A stretch of DNA of 64,000 nt from RDXT01 sp033762375 (GTDB lineage Bacteria > Bacteroidota > Bacteroidia > J057): assembly GCA_033762375.1 (NCBI GenBank), contig JANRLQ010000023.1, forward strand, positions 27,400-91,399, in the 5' to 3' direction. Each line of letters begins with the position of its first letter. The first letter of the stretch is position 1. Under the pieces are notes generated by a model that did no database searches, was not told the DNA's origin, and saw nothing but the letters and a program-made list of their open reading frames with translations. A program made the position numbers and the translations under genes. Of the stretch, positions 43,928 through 50,591 are shown one piece after another.

Positions 43928-44446
43928 CTAAAATCGTACATCAAAACGACCTTCTGTTATGTGAATGATGTCGGTGGAGTCATTTTCGTTGACGGCATCG
44001 AAATAAAAGGTGCCTGATACAAAACCTATCTCAGTTGTATCTAATTTTGTGATAGTCAAATACCCTTTATGGATATAAGTTGGGTTATACTGAGTGTTAT
44101 TGATAGTATAATTAATATAAGATCTTCCTTCTGGCTTATACGGGTCATGTACTAATTCATATGTTTTTTCAAATTTATATATTTCATATAGCTCAAATCC
44201 AAAACTTGTTTCGCTATCCCTATTGTGTGCATTTAAATACAAGGTGCCGTTACCATAAGAGGCCGAAAGTACAATTGTGTAAATGGAACCTTGCGGCCGC
44301 CACACCGCCCCATCCACCAGCGCCCCAAAGGTATCTGCCCCCCGCTGGGTTTCGGGTGGGAGAGAAGGTTCTACGGGACCGAAGATCTTGCAGGCGCTGA
44401 GCAGGAGGACAAGTAGCACAGCCATCAGCAGAATAGGTGTTTTCAT
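43928..44446 (-). CDS. DUF6252-like lipoprotein, cassette unit 5
   Basis: 172 residues. Lipobox 'LVLLLSAC' follows 'MKTPILLMAV'. The body starts 'TQRGADTFGALVDGAVWRPQ', which matches the 'TFGC.VDGEVW' beginning of the family, and ends with 'GFVSGTFYFDAVNENDSTD' and 'ITEGRFDVRF'. The middle part ('SFGFELYEIYKFEKTYELVH') differs strongly from the other copies. Likely a surface or periplasmic lipoprotein of unknown function. Shares N- and C-termini with the four other paralogs in the array. Confidence 0.8.
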   Translation of the reverse strand: MKTPILLMAVLLVLLLSACKIFGPVEPSLPPETQRGADTFGALVDGAVWRPQGSIYTIVLSASYGNGTLYLNAHNRDSETSFGFELYEIYKFEKTYELVHDPYKPEGRSYINYTINNTQYNPTYIHKGYLTITKLDTTEIGFVSGTFYFDAVNENDSTDIIHITEGRFDVRF

Positions 44447-44510
44447 GATCAGGTAGGTTATGTGTTATAAAACTGACAGTAAGATACAACGGAGTCCGTA
44501 AAAAGTCCAG

Positions 44511-44771
44511 TCAACTCGTGAAAGTACCTGGTTTTGGGTTGGGAGGTACGGGGTATTGGATCGTGCGGTCCATCAGCAGTCCGGTGCTGACCTGTGCAAA
44601 GTTGAGCCCCCCAAAAATCGAGTCAATAATCACCTCGATAGGCGGCTGCCCGCTGTCCACCATGACGGTGATCGTCCCGTCCGGGAGTGTGTCACGGTAC
44701 GTCGTGATCTGGGCACGTACCTGTCCCAGCGTCAGCACGAGGAGTGCGGCGGCAATCGTAAGATTTCGCAT
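44511..44771 (-). CDS. Small secreted protein, cassette unit 4 (divergent)
   Basis: 86 residues: signal peptide ('LTIAAALLVLTLGQVRAQ') and 'PPIEVIIDSIFGGLNFAQVS', a weak match to the usual 'FEQMMDSVFGLVDLSGVS'. Its 3' DNA (44513-44556) is almost identical to the matching part of other copies but is read in a different frame: here 'YPVPPNPKPGTFTS', in the others 'YPIPRTSQPKTRYFHEL'. The product therefore has a different tail. It may be a recombinant or a decaying copy; the frame change is visible directly. Confidence 0.6.
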   Translation of the reverse strand: MRNLTIAAALLVLTLGQVRAQITTYRDTLPDGTITVMVDSGQPPIEVIIDSIFGGLNFAQVSTGLLMDRTIQYPVPPNPKPGTFTS

Positions 44772-44805
44772 GGTTTAACTTATGTTAAAAAAACGAATAA
44801 AAAAT

Positions 44806-45342
44806 TTAGAAAGATACGTCAAAGCGGCCACTTGTAATCCGAAGGGTGTCATTGCAACTCGAACTAATCGTTGTTAACTCGAAGATACCTGAAATCACCC
44901 TGTTTATAGTATCGAGTACCGTTATTTTAAGCGTACCAGGAAGAACCTCCCAAGACCAGTAAGTACACAATTTGTCATAGTCAAAAAAACGCACAGAAAT
45001 ATCGCCCTCGTTGCCAATCTGATAGATTCCTGTAGAAAAAATTGGCACATCTCTTGCTCCAATTTCGAAGTCTTGCCCTATTTTATTTCCTTGTTCATCG
45101 TAACTGTCATTTATGCAAGAAATTCCAAATCGACCATCACTCTTCCGATACTGAGCCTGAAAAATTCGGTTCGGCACCCACACCTCCCCATCGAGCAGGA
45201 AGCCGAGGGTATTCTCTCCGGTTTGGGTGATAGGGGGTAGCACGGGCGGGGGCGGCGGCTCCGGATCTGGAAATATATCGAAGTCGCAGCCGCTAATTAA
45301 GAGGACAAGCAGCACAGCCATCAGCAGAATAGGTGTTTTCAT
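44806..45342 (-). CDS. DUF6252-like lipoprotein, cassette unit 4
   Basis: 178 residues. 'MKTPILLMAVLLVLLISGC' is the shared signal and lipobox. A Pro-rich stretch ('PEPPPPPVLPP') replaces 'FGPNLPRE' of units 1-3. The shared 'TLGFLLDGEVWVPN' and the final 'ITSGRFDVSF' are present. The middle ('FEIGARDVPIFSTGIYQIGN', 'DKLCTYWSWEVLPG') is not similar to the other copies. Same probable location and unknown function. Confidence 0.8.
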   Translation of the reverse strand: MKTPILLMAVLLVLLISGCDFDIFPDPEPPPPPVLPPITQTGENTLGFLLDGEVWVPNRIFQAQYRKSDGRFGISCINDSYDEQGNKIGQDFEIGARDVPIFSTGIYQIGNEGDISVRFFDYDKLCTYWSWEVLPGTLKITVLDTINRVISGIFELTTISSSCNDTLRITSGRFDVSF

Positions 45343-45353
45343 GATCAGGTAGG

Positions 45354-45692
45354 TTATGTGTTATAAAACTGAGAGTAAGATACAACGGAGTCCGTAAAAA
45401 GTCCAGTCAACTCGTGAAAGTACCTGGTTTTGGGTTGGGAGGTACGGGGTATGGGGTAGGCCGTGTCAGCCCCGATACTGCCATCATACTGGTCTATCGG
45501 CACCAGCACCGGTGCCCGTGAGATCAGGTGGTGAGAAGATACCCCACTCAAGTCAACCAGCCCAAACACCGAGTCCATCATCTGCTCAAAGGGCACAAAG
45601 GCACTGTCCTCCCGGATCAGTCCCTGGCCTAGCCCCCAAAACGGGGCACACAACATCCAGGCCACCAATAGGTAGCGGTTTAAAAATTTCAT
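45354..45692 (-). CDS. Small secreted protein, cassette unit 3
   Basis: 112 residues: signal ('LLVAWMLCAPFWGLGQ'), core 'FVPFEQMMDSVFGLVDLSG', middle 'SRAPVLVPIDQYDGSIGADT' and tail 'YPIPRTSQPKTRYFHELTG'. The reading frame continues through the conserved spacer for ~16 extra residues ('LFTDSVVSYSQFYNT'), ending 11 bp before the next lipoprotein start. No cysteine or catalytic motif. Probably secreted; unknown function. Confidence 0.75.
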   Translation of the reverse strand: MKFLNRYLLVAWMLCAPFWGLGQGLIREDSAFVPFEQMMDSVFGLVDLSGVSSHHLISRAPVLVPIDQYDGSIGADTAYPIPRTSQPKTRYFHELTGLFTDSVVSYSQFYNT

Positions 45693-45722
45693 GGCAAAAA
45701 AGGTTTAAGGAAATTTCAAAAA

Positions 45723-46229
45723 TTAGAATTTGAGGTCAAATCTTCCATCCGTAATATGTATAACATCTGTACTATCGTTTTCATTTACTGCGTCAAATGA
45801 AAAAGTGCCTGACACAATGCCGAGTTCTAAAGTGTCTAGCCTAGTAATCATCAAATATCCTGCTTGCTGACTATCAGGGTAGTAAAATGTATTATTTGCA
45901 TAATAATACACCCATTTATCTGCTCCGTTATGAAAGAGGGAATAAGTACTATCGGAAAAAATCTTTTTATAAAAATGAATACTGATAGATGTTTCACCTT
46001 TTCGGTCGTCAGCATCAACAAACATAGTTCCATCACCAAATGAAGAAGATGTGGAGATATAAGGAAATACAGGGTTATTAGGCAGCCAGACCTCGCCGTC
46101 CACGCGGCATCCGAAGGTATTGGCACCCTCCTGGGTCTCGCGGGGCAGGTTGGGACCGAAGAGGGGGCGGTCGCAGGCACTCAGCAGGAGGATGAGCAGC
46201 ACAGCCATCAGCAGAATAGGTGTTTTCAT
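45723..46229 (-). CDS. DUF6252-like lipoprotein, cassette unit 3
   Basis: 168 residues. 'MKTPILLMAVLLILLLSAC' is followed by 'DRPLFGPNLPRETQEGANTF', shared almost exactly with units 1 and 2. The C-terminal 'GIVSGTFSFDAVNENDSTD' matches unit 5. Middle sequence ('ISIHFYKKIFSDSTYSLFHN') is its own. Predicted lipoprotein, unknown function. Confidence 0.82.
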   Translation of the reverse strand: MKTPILLMAVLLILLLSACDRPLFGPNLPRETQEGANTFGCRVDGEVWLPNNPVFPYISTSSSFGDGTMFVDADDRKGETSISIHFYKKIFSDSTYSLFHNGADKWVYYYANNTFYYPDSQQAGYLMITRLDTLELGIVSGTFSFDAVNENDSTDVIHITDGRFDLKF

Positions 46230-46247
46230 GATCAGGTAGGTTATGTG

Positions 46248-46574
46248 TTATAAAACTGAGAGTAAGATACAACGGAGTCTGTAAAAAGTCAACTCGTAAA
46301 AATACTTGGTTTTGGTCTGGGAGGTACTGGGTATGAGGCAGGCCGTGTCAGCCCCTATGCTGCCATCATACTGGTCTATCGGCACCAGCACCGGTGCCCG
46401 TGAGATCAGGTGGTGAGAAGATACCCCACTCAAGTCAACCAGCCCAAACACGGAGTCCATCATCTGCTCAAAGGGCACAAAGGCGCTGTCCTCCCGGATC
46501 AGTCCCTGACCCAGCCCCCAAAACGGGGCACACAACATCCAGGCCGCCAACAGGCAGCGGTACATACATCTCAT
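46248..46574 (-). CDS. Small secreted protein, cassette unit 2
   Basis: 108 residues: signal ('LLAAWMLCAPFWGLGQ') and the common core 'FVPFEQMMDSVFGLVDLSG', 'SRAPVLVPIDQYDGSIGADT'. The tail 'CLIPSTSQTKTKYFYELTF' is a slightly diverged version of unit 3's, and the frame runs on through the spacer ('YRLRCILLSVL'). Unknown function. Confidence 0.75.
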   Translation of the reverse strand: MRCMYRCLLAAWMLCAPFWGLGQGLIREDSAFVPFEQMMDSVFGLVDLSGVSSHHLISRAPVLVPIDQYDGSIGADTACLIPSTSQTKTKYFYELTFYRLRCILLSVL

Positions 46575-46615
46575 GTCATGGAAATGGTATAAGTAAAAAA
46601 ATCAAGATAAACGCA

Positions 46616-47146
46616 TCAAAACCGCACATCAAAGCGGCCATCTGTGATATGGATTGTATCCGTATCTGTAGAATCGTACCTGTTAACCATATCAAATTCA
46701 AAACGACCTGATACGAATCCAAGCGCCATCGTGTCGAGCGCTGTGATTTCAATAAACCCATTGATGGGTTCGTATTCACTTGATACTATTCTATGTACAA
46801 CGAGGGGATTTTTATTTCCCCAACTATACAGATTAGTAGGTAATTCAAATGTACTTGGTCCAAAAACCAGTTTATCAAAGAAGAACGAAAATCCGCTATT
46901 TTGATCGTCACTGGTTGCAAACATCGTAACCGTTCCTTTGATACTCCCGTATCCATAAGAGGCACCTCTTGATATATAAGGAAATACAGGGTTATTAGGC
47001 AGCCAGACCTCGCCGTTCACGCGGCATCCGAAGGTATTGGCACCCTCCTGGGTCTCGCGGGGCAGGTTGGGACCGAAGAGGGGGCGGTCACAGGCACTCA
47101 GCAGGAGGATGAGCAGCACAGCCATCAGCAGAATAGGTGTTTTCAT
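46616..47146 (-). CDS. DUF6252-like lipoprotein, cassette unit 2
   Basis: 176 residues. Shares signal, lipobox and 'DRPLFGPNLPRETQEGANTF' with units 1 and 3, and 'NPVFPYISRGASYGYGSI' with unit 1. C-terminus 'GFVSGRFEFDMVNRYDSTD', 'ITDGRFDVRF'. The middle ('GFSFFFDKLVFGPSTFELPT') is related to unit 1 but different. Predicted lipoprotein, unknown function. Confidence 0.82.
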   Translation of the reverse strand: MKTPILLMAVLLILLLSACDRPLFGPNLPRETQEGANTFGCRVNGEVWLPNNPVFPYISRGASYGYGSIKGTVTMFATSDDQNSGFSFFFDKLVFGPSTFELPTNLYSWGNKNPLVVHRIVSSEYEPINGFIEITALDTMALGFVSGRFEFDMVNRYDSTDTDTIHITDGRFDVRF

Positions 47147-47205
47147 GATCAGGTAGGTTATGTGTTATAAAACTGAGCGTAAGATACAACAGAGTCCGTA
47201 AAAAG

Positions 47206-47496
47206 TCAAGTCAAATCGTGAAAATACCTGGTTTTGGGTTGGGAGGTACGGGGTATTGGGTAGGCCGTGTCAGCCCCTATGCTGCCATCATACTGGTCTA
47301 TCGGCACCAGCACCGGTGCCCGTGAGATCAGGTGATGAGAAGATACCCCACTCAAGTCAACCAGCTCAAACACCGAGTCCATCATCTGCTCAAAGGGCAC
47401 AAAGGCGCTGTCCTCCCGGATCAGTCCCTGACCCAGCTCCCAAAACGGGGCACACAACATCCAGGCCACCAACAGGCCGCGGTACATACATCTCAT
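47206..47496 (-). CDS. Small secreted protein, cassette unit 1
   Basis: 96 residues: signal ('LLVAWMLCAPFWELGQ'), core 'FVPFEQMMDSVFELVDLSG', middle 'SRAPVLVPIDQYDGSIGADT', tail 'YPIPRTSQPKTRYFHDLT'. Here a stop codon lies before the spacer, so this is likely the cleanest form of the family. Unknown function. Confidence 0.77.
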   Translation of the reverse strand: MRCMYRGLLVAWMLCAPFWELGQGLIREDSAFVPFEQMMDSVFELVDLSGVSSHHLISRAPVLVPIDQYDGSIGADTAYPIPRTSQPKTRYFHDLT

Positions 47497-47537
47497 GTCA
47501 TGGAAATGGTTAGAAGTAAAAAATCAAGATAAACGCA

Positions 47538-48047
47538 TCAAAACCGCACATCAAAACGACCATCTGTGAGATGGATTGTGTCCGTTGAGTCTGTACGATT
47601 AACCGCTTTAAACCAAAAGGTACCAGATATAAATCCCGCTTGGGTGGTATCTAAATGAGTAATTGCTAGTTCACCATTCTGGGCCCAATATATTTCTCCG
47701 TTTTTTTGGTATCCTACCAAAGGATTCTGCAAGGTATCAGATAATACGAATCTGCTCGGGCCAAATACAAGTTTCTCTAGATAGAAATCGAATCCATCAA
47801 CCCGATCCTCATTGTTTGCAAATACTCTGACCGTTCCTCTTATACTCCCGTATCCATAAGAGGCACCTCTGGAGATATAAGGAAATACAGGGTTATTAGG
47901 CAGCCAGACCTCGCCGTCCACGCGGCATCCGAAGGTATTGGCACCCTCCTGGGTCTCGCGGGGCAGGTTGGGACCGAAGAGGGGGCGGTCGCAGGCATTC
48001 ATCAGGAGGATGAGCAGTGCTGCCATCAGCAGAATAGGTGTTTTCAT
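47538..48047 (-). CDS. DUF6252-like lipoprotein, cassette unit 1 (first of array)
   Basis: 169 residues. 'MKTPILLMAALLILLMNAC' is the signal and lipobox, followed by the shared 'DRPLFGPNLPRETQEGANTF' and 'CRVDGEVWLPNNPVFPYIS'. The middle, 'GFDFYLEKLVFGPSRFVLSD', resembles unit 2; the end is 'FWFKAVNRTDSTD', 'LTDGRFDVRF'. As the first gene on the minus strand it may carry the main promoter of the array, although each unit has its own conserved spacer of about 60 bp. Confidence 0.82.
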   Translation of the reverse strand: MKTPILLMAALLILLMNACDRPLFGPNLPRETQEGANTFGCRVDGEVWLPNNPVFPYISRGASYGYGSIRGTVRVFANNEDRVDGFDFYLEKLVFGPSRFVLSDTLQNPLVGYQKNGEIYWAQNGELAITHLDTTQAGFISGTFWFKAVNRTDSTDTIHLTDGRFDVRF

Positions 48048-48135
48048 GGTTAAAAAAGGGTTATGCGTAAAACTGACAGTAAGATACAGCGGATTGTATA
48101 AAAAGGCAAATCTTCAACTGGCTTGAGAAGATTTT

Positions 48136-48540
48136 CACGGAGAAGCCCGGAGGTTGTGTCACAGAGATACGCGGAGGGTCTTTTCTGCTCTGTGAAGCTC
48201 GGTGTATTCTCCCTTGACCTCTGTGTAAATGTTGAACGGAGAAGTACAGAGGTTGTGTCACAGAGATACGCGGAGATTTTTTTCTGCTCTGTGAAGCTCT
48301 GTGTAGTCTCCGTCTGCCGCTGTGTACATTTTTCACGGAGAAGCACGGAGGTTGTGTCACAGAGATACGCGGAGATTTTTTTCTGCTCTGTGAAGCTCGG
48401 TGTAGGCTCCGTATGCCGCTGTGTACATGTTGAACGGAGAAGCCCGGAGGTTGTGTCACAGAGATACGCGGAGGGTCTTTTCTGCTCTGTGAAGCTCGGT
48501 GTAGTCTCCCTTGACCTCTGTGTAATTTTTTTCACGGAGG
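48136..48540. repeat. 99-bp tandem repeat array (four copies plus partial)
   Basis: The shared ACGGAG word starts at 48137, 48236, 48335, 48434 and 48534, a period of 99 (once 100) bp. Each copy has the words 'CACAGAGATACGCGGAG' and 'CTCTGTGAAGCTC', which are mutually complementary in part, so each copy can fold. Copies 1 and 4 and copies 2 and 3 are closest pairs ('GGGTCTTTTCTG' against 'ATTTTTTTCTG'). Since 99 is a multiple of three, both strands carry artificial open frames with 33-residue repeats; these are not called as genes. The word resembles dispersed 'CTCTGTG' repeats known from many bacterial genomes, but identity was not checked. Confidence 0.9.
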
Positions 48541-48620
48541 GCTTTTCTCTCCATCCGGCCCCGTCTCATATCTTTACCCCTGCTTTACTTTTTCTTCACA
48601 TGCAGACCGGCTCCGGTGCG

Positions 48621-48628
48621 TATATTTG
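48621..48628 (+). promoter_or_regulatory. Candidate -7 element (TATATTTG) for the FAD oxidoreductase
   Basis: Perfect TAnnTTTG, 25 bp before the ATG at 48654, with no good TTG upstream. It supports that start and not the longer open frame through the repeats. Confidence 0.5.
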
Positions 48629-48653
48629 CCGATCATACAGACCCACTCCAGAG

Positions 48654-49790
48654 ATGACAGGTACCCATACACACCAGGCAGACATCGCCGTGATCGGCGC
48701 AGGGATCGTAGGACTGGCAGCTGCCCGTGCGGCAGCGGCCCTCGGGCACCGGGTGGTGGTATTTGAGCGGGAACATCGGGCAGTAGGGGCCTCCATCCGC
48801 AATTTTGGGATGGTATGGCCAGTGGGCCAACCTGCCGGAGAGCGGCTGGAGATCGCGCTGGAGAGCCGCCGCATCTGGCAGGACATGGCAGCCCGGACGG
48901 GGTTTTGGCATACAGAAAACGGCTCCCTTTGTCTGGCGTACCAGCAGGACGAGTGGGCGCTGCTGGAGGAGTTTGCAGCGACAGCACCGGCGCAGGGATA
49001 CACCTGTGCCCTCTACACCCCGGCCCAGGTAGCGGCCGTATGCCCGGCAGCCCGGCTCGATGGCCTGATCGGTGCCCTCTGGAGTGCTACTGAGATGATC
49101 GTGGACCCGCGTGAGGTACCCGGCAAACTGACTGCCTGGCTGGAAGCACAGGGGGTGATATTCCGGTTTGGGACGGCTGTCCGTGACGTGACCGGCCGCA
49201 TCATCCAGACACCCACCGAAACCTGGCAGGTCGGGCAGGTCTATATATGCAGCGGTACAGACCTGGAGACCCTGTTTCCGGAGGTGCTGACGCAGGCCGG
49301 TATCGTCAAGGTCAAACTCCAGATGATGCGCACGGCCCCCCAGCCAGGCCAGTGGCGGATGGGCCCCTCTATCTACGGCGGGCTGACGCTTCAGCATTAT
49401 GGGTCCTTTGCGGCCTGTGCCGCGCTCCCGGCCCTGAAGGCCCGTATCCAGGCAGCATCTCCCTGGTTCAATGAGTGGGGAATCCACGTCATGATGTCTC
49501 AGAATGGGCTCGGAGAGCTGGTTATTGGCGATTCGCATGAATACGGGCCTACCCATGACCCCTTCCTGCGGGAAGACATCAACCAGTATATCCTCGACTA
49601 CCTGCACCAGATCGGGCAGGCCCCCGACCTGAGGATCGTAGAACGCTGGTATGGGGTATATGCCAAACTCCCGGATCAGGCCATTTTTATCCACGAGGCG
49701 GCTCCGGGCATCACCCTCGTCACCGGCATCGGGGGGGCGGGTATGACCATGTCTTTTGGGCTGATGGCACGGCTTTTGGCAAAGCTGTAA
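48654..49790 (+). CDS. FAD-dependent oxidoreductase, TIGR03364-like (DAO family)
   Basis: 378 residues. N-terminal dinucleotide fold 'DIAVIGAGIVGLAAARAAA' (GxGxxG). 'VGASIRNFGMVWPVGQPAGE' is the characteristic segment of the TIGR03364 group. 'WNEWGIHVMMSQN' and 'LVTGIGGAGMTMSFGLM' (C-terminal FAD-binding glycine motif) are present. This group is related to glycine/D-amino-acid oxidases and in some bacteria is linked to aminophosphonate use; no phosphonate gene is near here. The open frame extends upstream to 48123 through the 99-bp repeat, but the fold begins at 48654 and a -7 box precedes it. Confidence 0.88.
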   Translation: MTGTHTHQADIAVIGAGIVGLAAARAAAALGHRVVVFEREHRAVGASIRNFGMVWPVGQPAGERLEIALESRRIWQDMAARTGFWHTENGSLCLAYQQDEWALLEEFAATAPAQGYTCALYTPAQVAAVCPAARLDGLIGALWSATEMIVDPREVPGKLTAWLEAQGVIFRFGTAVRDVTGRIIQTPTETWQVGQVYICSGTDLETLFPEVLTQAGIVKVKLQMMRTAPQPGQWRMGPSIYGGLTLQHYGSFAACAALPALKARIQAASPWFNEWGIHVMMSQNGLGELVIGDSHEYGPTHDPFLREDINQYILDYLHQIGQAPDLRIVERWYGVYAKLPDQAIFIHEAAPGITLVTGIGGAGMTMSFGLMARLLAKL

Positions 49791-50107
49791 GAAAATCCTG
49801 CAAGTTGCCGATCCCAAATAAAGAATTTAGCTTCTTATTAATAATTTGGTAATATCAGCGGGCGTTTGTCCGGTTGATCGGAATAAGCAGGCACTCAGGT
49901 GCTGTATATGATTAATTTATATTGCTGATAATCAATTTGTTACATAATTTTTTTTCAGGCAGGCTTTTTCAGATTGTAAAAATGGCAACTGCTTGATTAT
50001 CAAATACATAAACATTTTTTCATATAAATTTATTGAAAAAACAGCCAGATTGGCGGGTATTTATGCAGGATTTGTTTTATGATAAAAACCTCATGTAAGA
50101 ATGAAAA
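49791..50107. other. AT-rich intergenic region, about 317 bp
   Basis: Very AT-rich compared with flanks, with many A and T runs (49930-50040). No gene, hairpin or motif of note apart from the promoter that begins at 50108. Confidence 0.6.
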
Positions 50108-50139
50108 TTGCAAAGCAGGGGTTCTGTGTTGTATTTTTG
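50108..50139 (+). promoter_or_regulatory. Promoter of the pseudo-receiver gene
   Basis: TTG (50108-50110), 21-bp spacer, TATTTTTG (50132-50139), full consensus. It excludes the ATG at 50101 and supports 50161 as the start. Confidence 0.7.
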
Positions 50140-50160
50140 CCTTATACAAAAAGGAACCGT

Positions 50161-50532
50161 ATGAAAGCATTGATCCTCGATCAGGAAGAAGACATACGAG
50201 ACCTGCTGGCTTATATTTTGGAGCAAGAAGGATTTGAAGCGCTGGCGATTGAGTCAGAGGCAGATGTGTGTGTGGTGGCAGCTGTGTACCGTCCCCATGT
50301 GATCCTGCTGGGTACCTGCACGGACGAGATTGCCCGCGCTGCTGTATGCCGCAGCCTGCGCAAGATACCGGGTATAACGTATGCCCTGATCATATTCCTG
50401 ACGACCGATGATGACTGTACCCACCGCATCTGGAACCAGGATGCCGGTATGGATGCCTGTGTATCTATGCCCGTGACCCCGCGTGCGCTGCTGGAGATCA
50501 TCCGGGCTCAGCTGGCCACCCGTGCCGCCTGA
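50161..50532 (+). CDS. Stand-alone receiver-like domain without phospho-acceptor Asp (pseudo-receiver)
   Basis: 123 residues. The overall REC order is clear: 'KALILDQEEDIRDLLAYIL' (acidic start), 'PHVILLGTC' at the place of the usual 'DLILLD', 'YALIIFLTTDDD' (conserved Thr), 'MDACVSMPVTPRALLEII'. The phosphorylatable Asp is Gly ('VILLG'), and the conserved Lys in 'KP' is Met ('MP'). The acidic pair of the N-terminus is also altered ('LDQEED'). It cannot be phosphorylated in the usual way, so it may bind a partner constitutively or in response to another signal. A terminator follows. Confidence 0.85.
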   Translation: MKALILDQEEDIRDLLAYILEQEGFEALAIESEADVCVVAAVYRPHVILLGTCTDEIARAAVCRSLRKIPGITYALIIFLTTDDDCTHRIWNQDAGMDACVSMPVTPRALLEIIRAQLATRAA

Positions 50533-50559
50533 GTCTGTCCCGATATCATGGTACAATTC

Positions 50560-50590
50560 AAATGCCAGGCTTAACCGTCCTGGCATTTTT
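50560..50590. terminator. Rho-independent terminator between convergent genes
   Basis: Stem AAATGCCAGG (50560-50569) with CCTGGCATTT (50579-50588), a 9-nt loop and T run. It ends the pseudo-receiver transcript and may act for the opposite gene. Confidence 0.85.
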
Positions 50591-50591
50591 G

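Larger units (their letters stand above)
43692..48107 (-). repeat. Five tandem copies of a two-gene cassette
   Basis: On the minus strand five units follow each other, each with a lipoprotein gene and then a small secreted-protein gene: 48047-47206, 47146-46248, 46229-45354, 45342-44511 and 44446-43692. Lipoprotein starts are spaced 901, 917, 887 and 896 bp. The DNA near gene starts, gene ends and the spacer (for example 45343-45410 against 46230-46295 and 47147-47220) is almost identical, but the middle parts of lipoprotein genes have diverged and are AT-rich. A fragment of the spacer also lies upstream of the first unit (48058-48107). Confidence 0.9.

Noticed and set aside
48050..48535. Minus-strand ORF of 161 residues with 33-residue repeats
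   Set aside because: It is the reverse reading of the DNA repeat. No family, no signal peptide, and the opposite strand shows the same artefact.
48136..48540. CRISPR array
   Set aside because: The units are contiguous 99-bp copies without short repeats separated by unique spacers, and no cas gene is present.
48123..48653. In-frame N-terminal extension of the FAD oxidoreductase through the 99-bp repeats
   Set aside because: The repeat period is a multiple of three, so it stays open by chance. The family fold begins at 48654 and a -7 box lies at 48621-48628.
48633..49817. Minus-strand ORF of 394 residues
   Set aside because: Antisense shadow of the FAD oxidoreductase.
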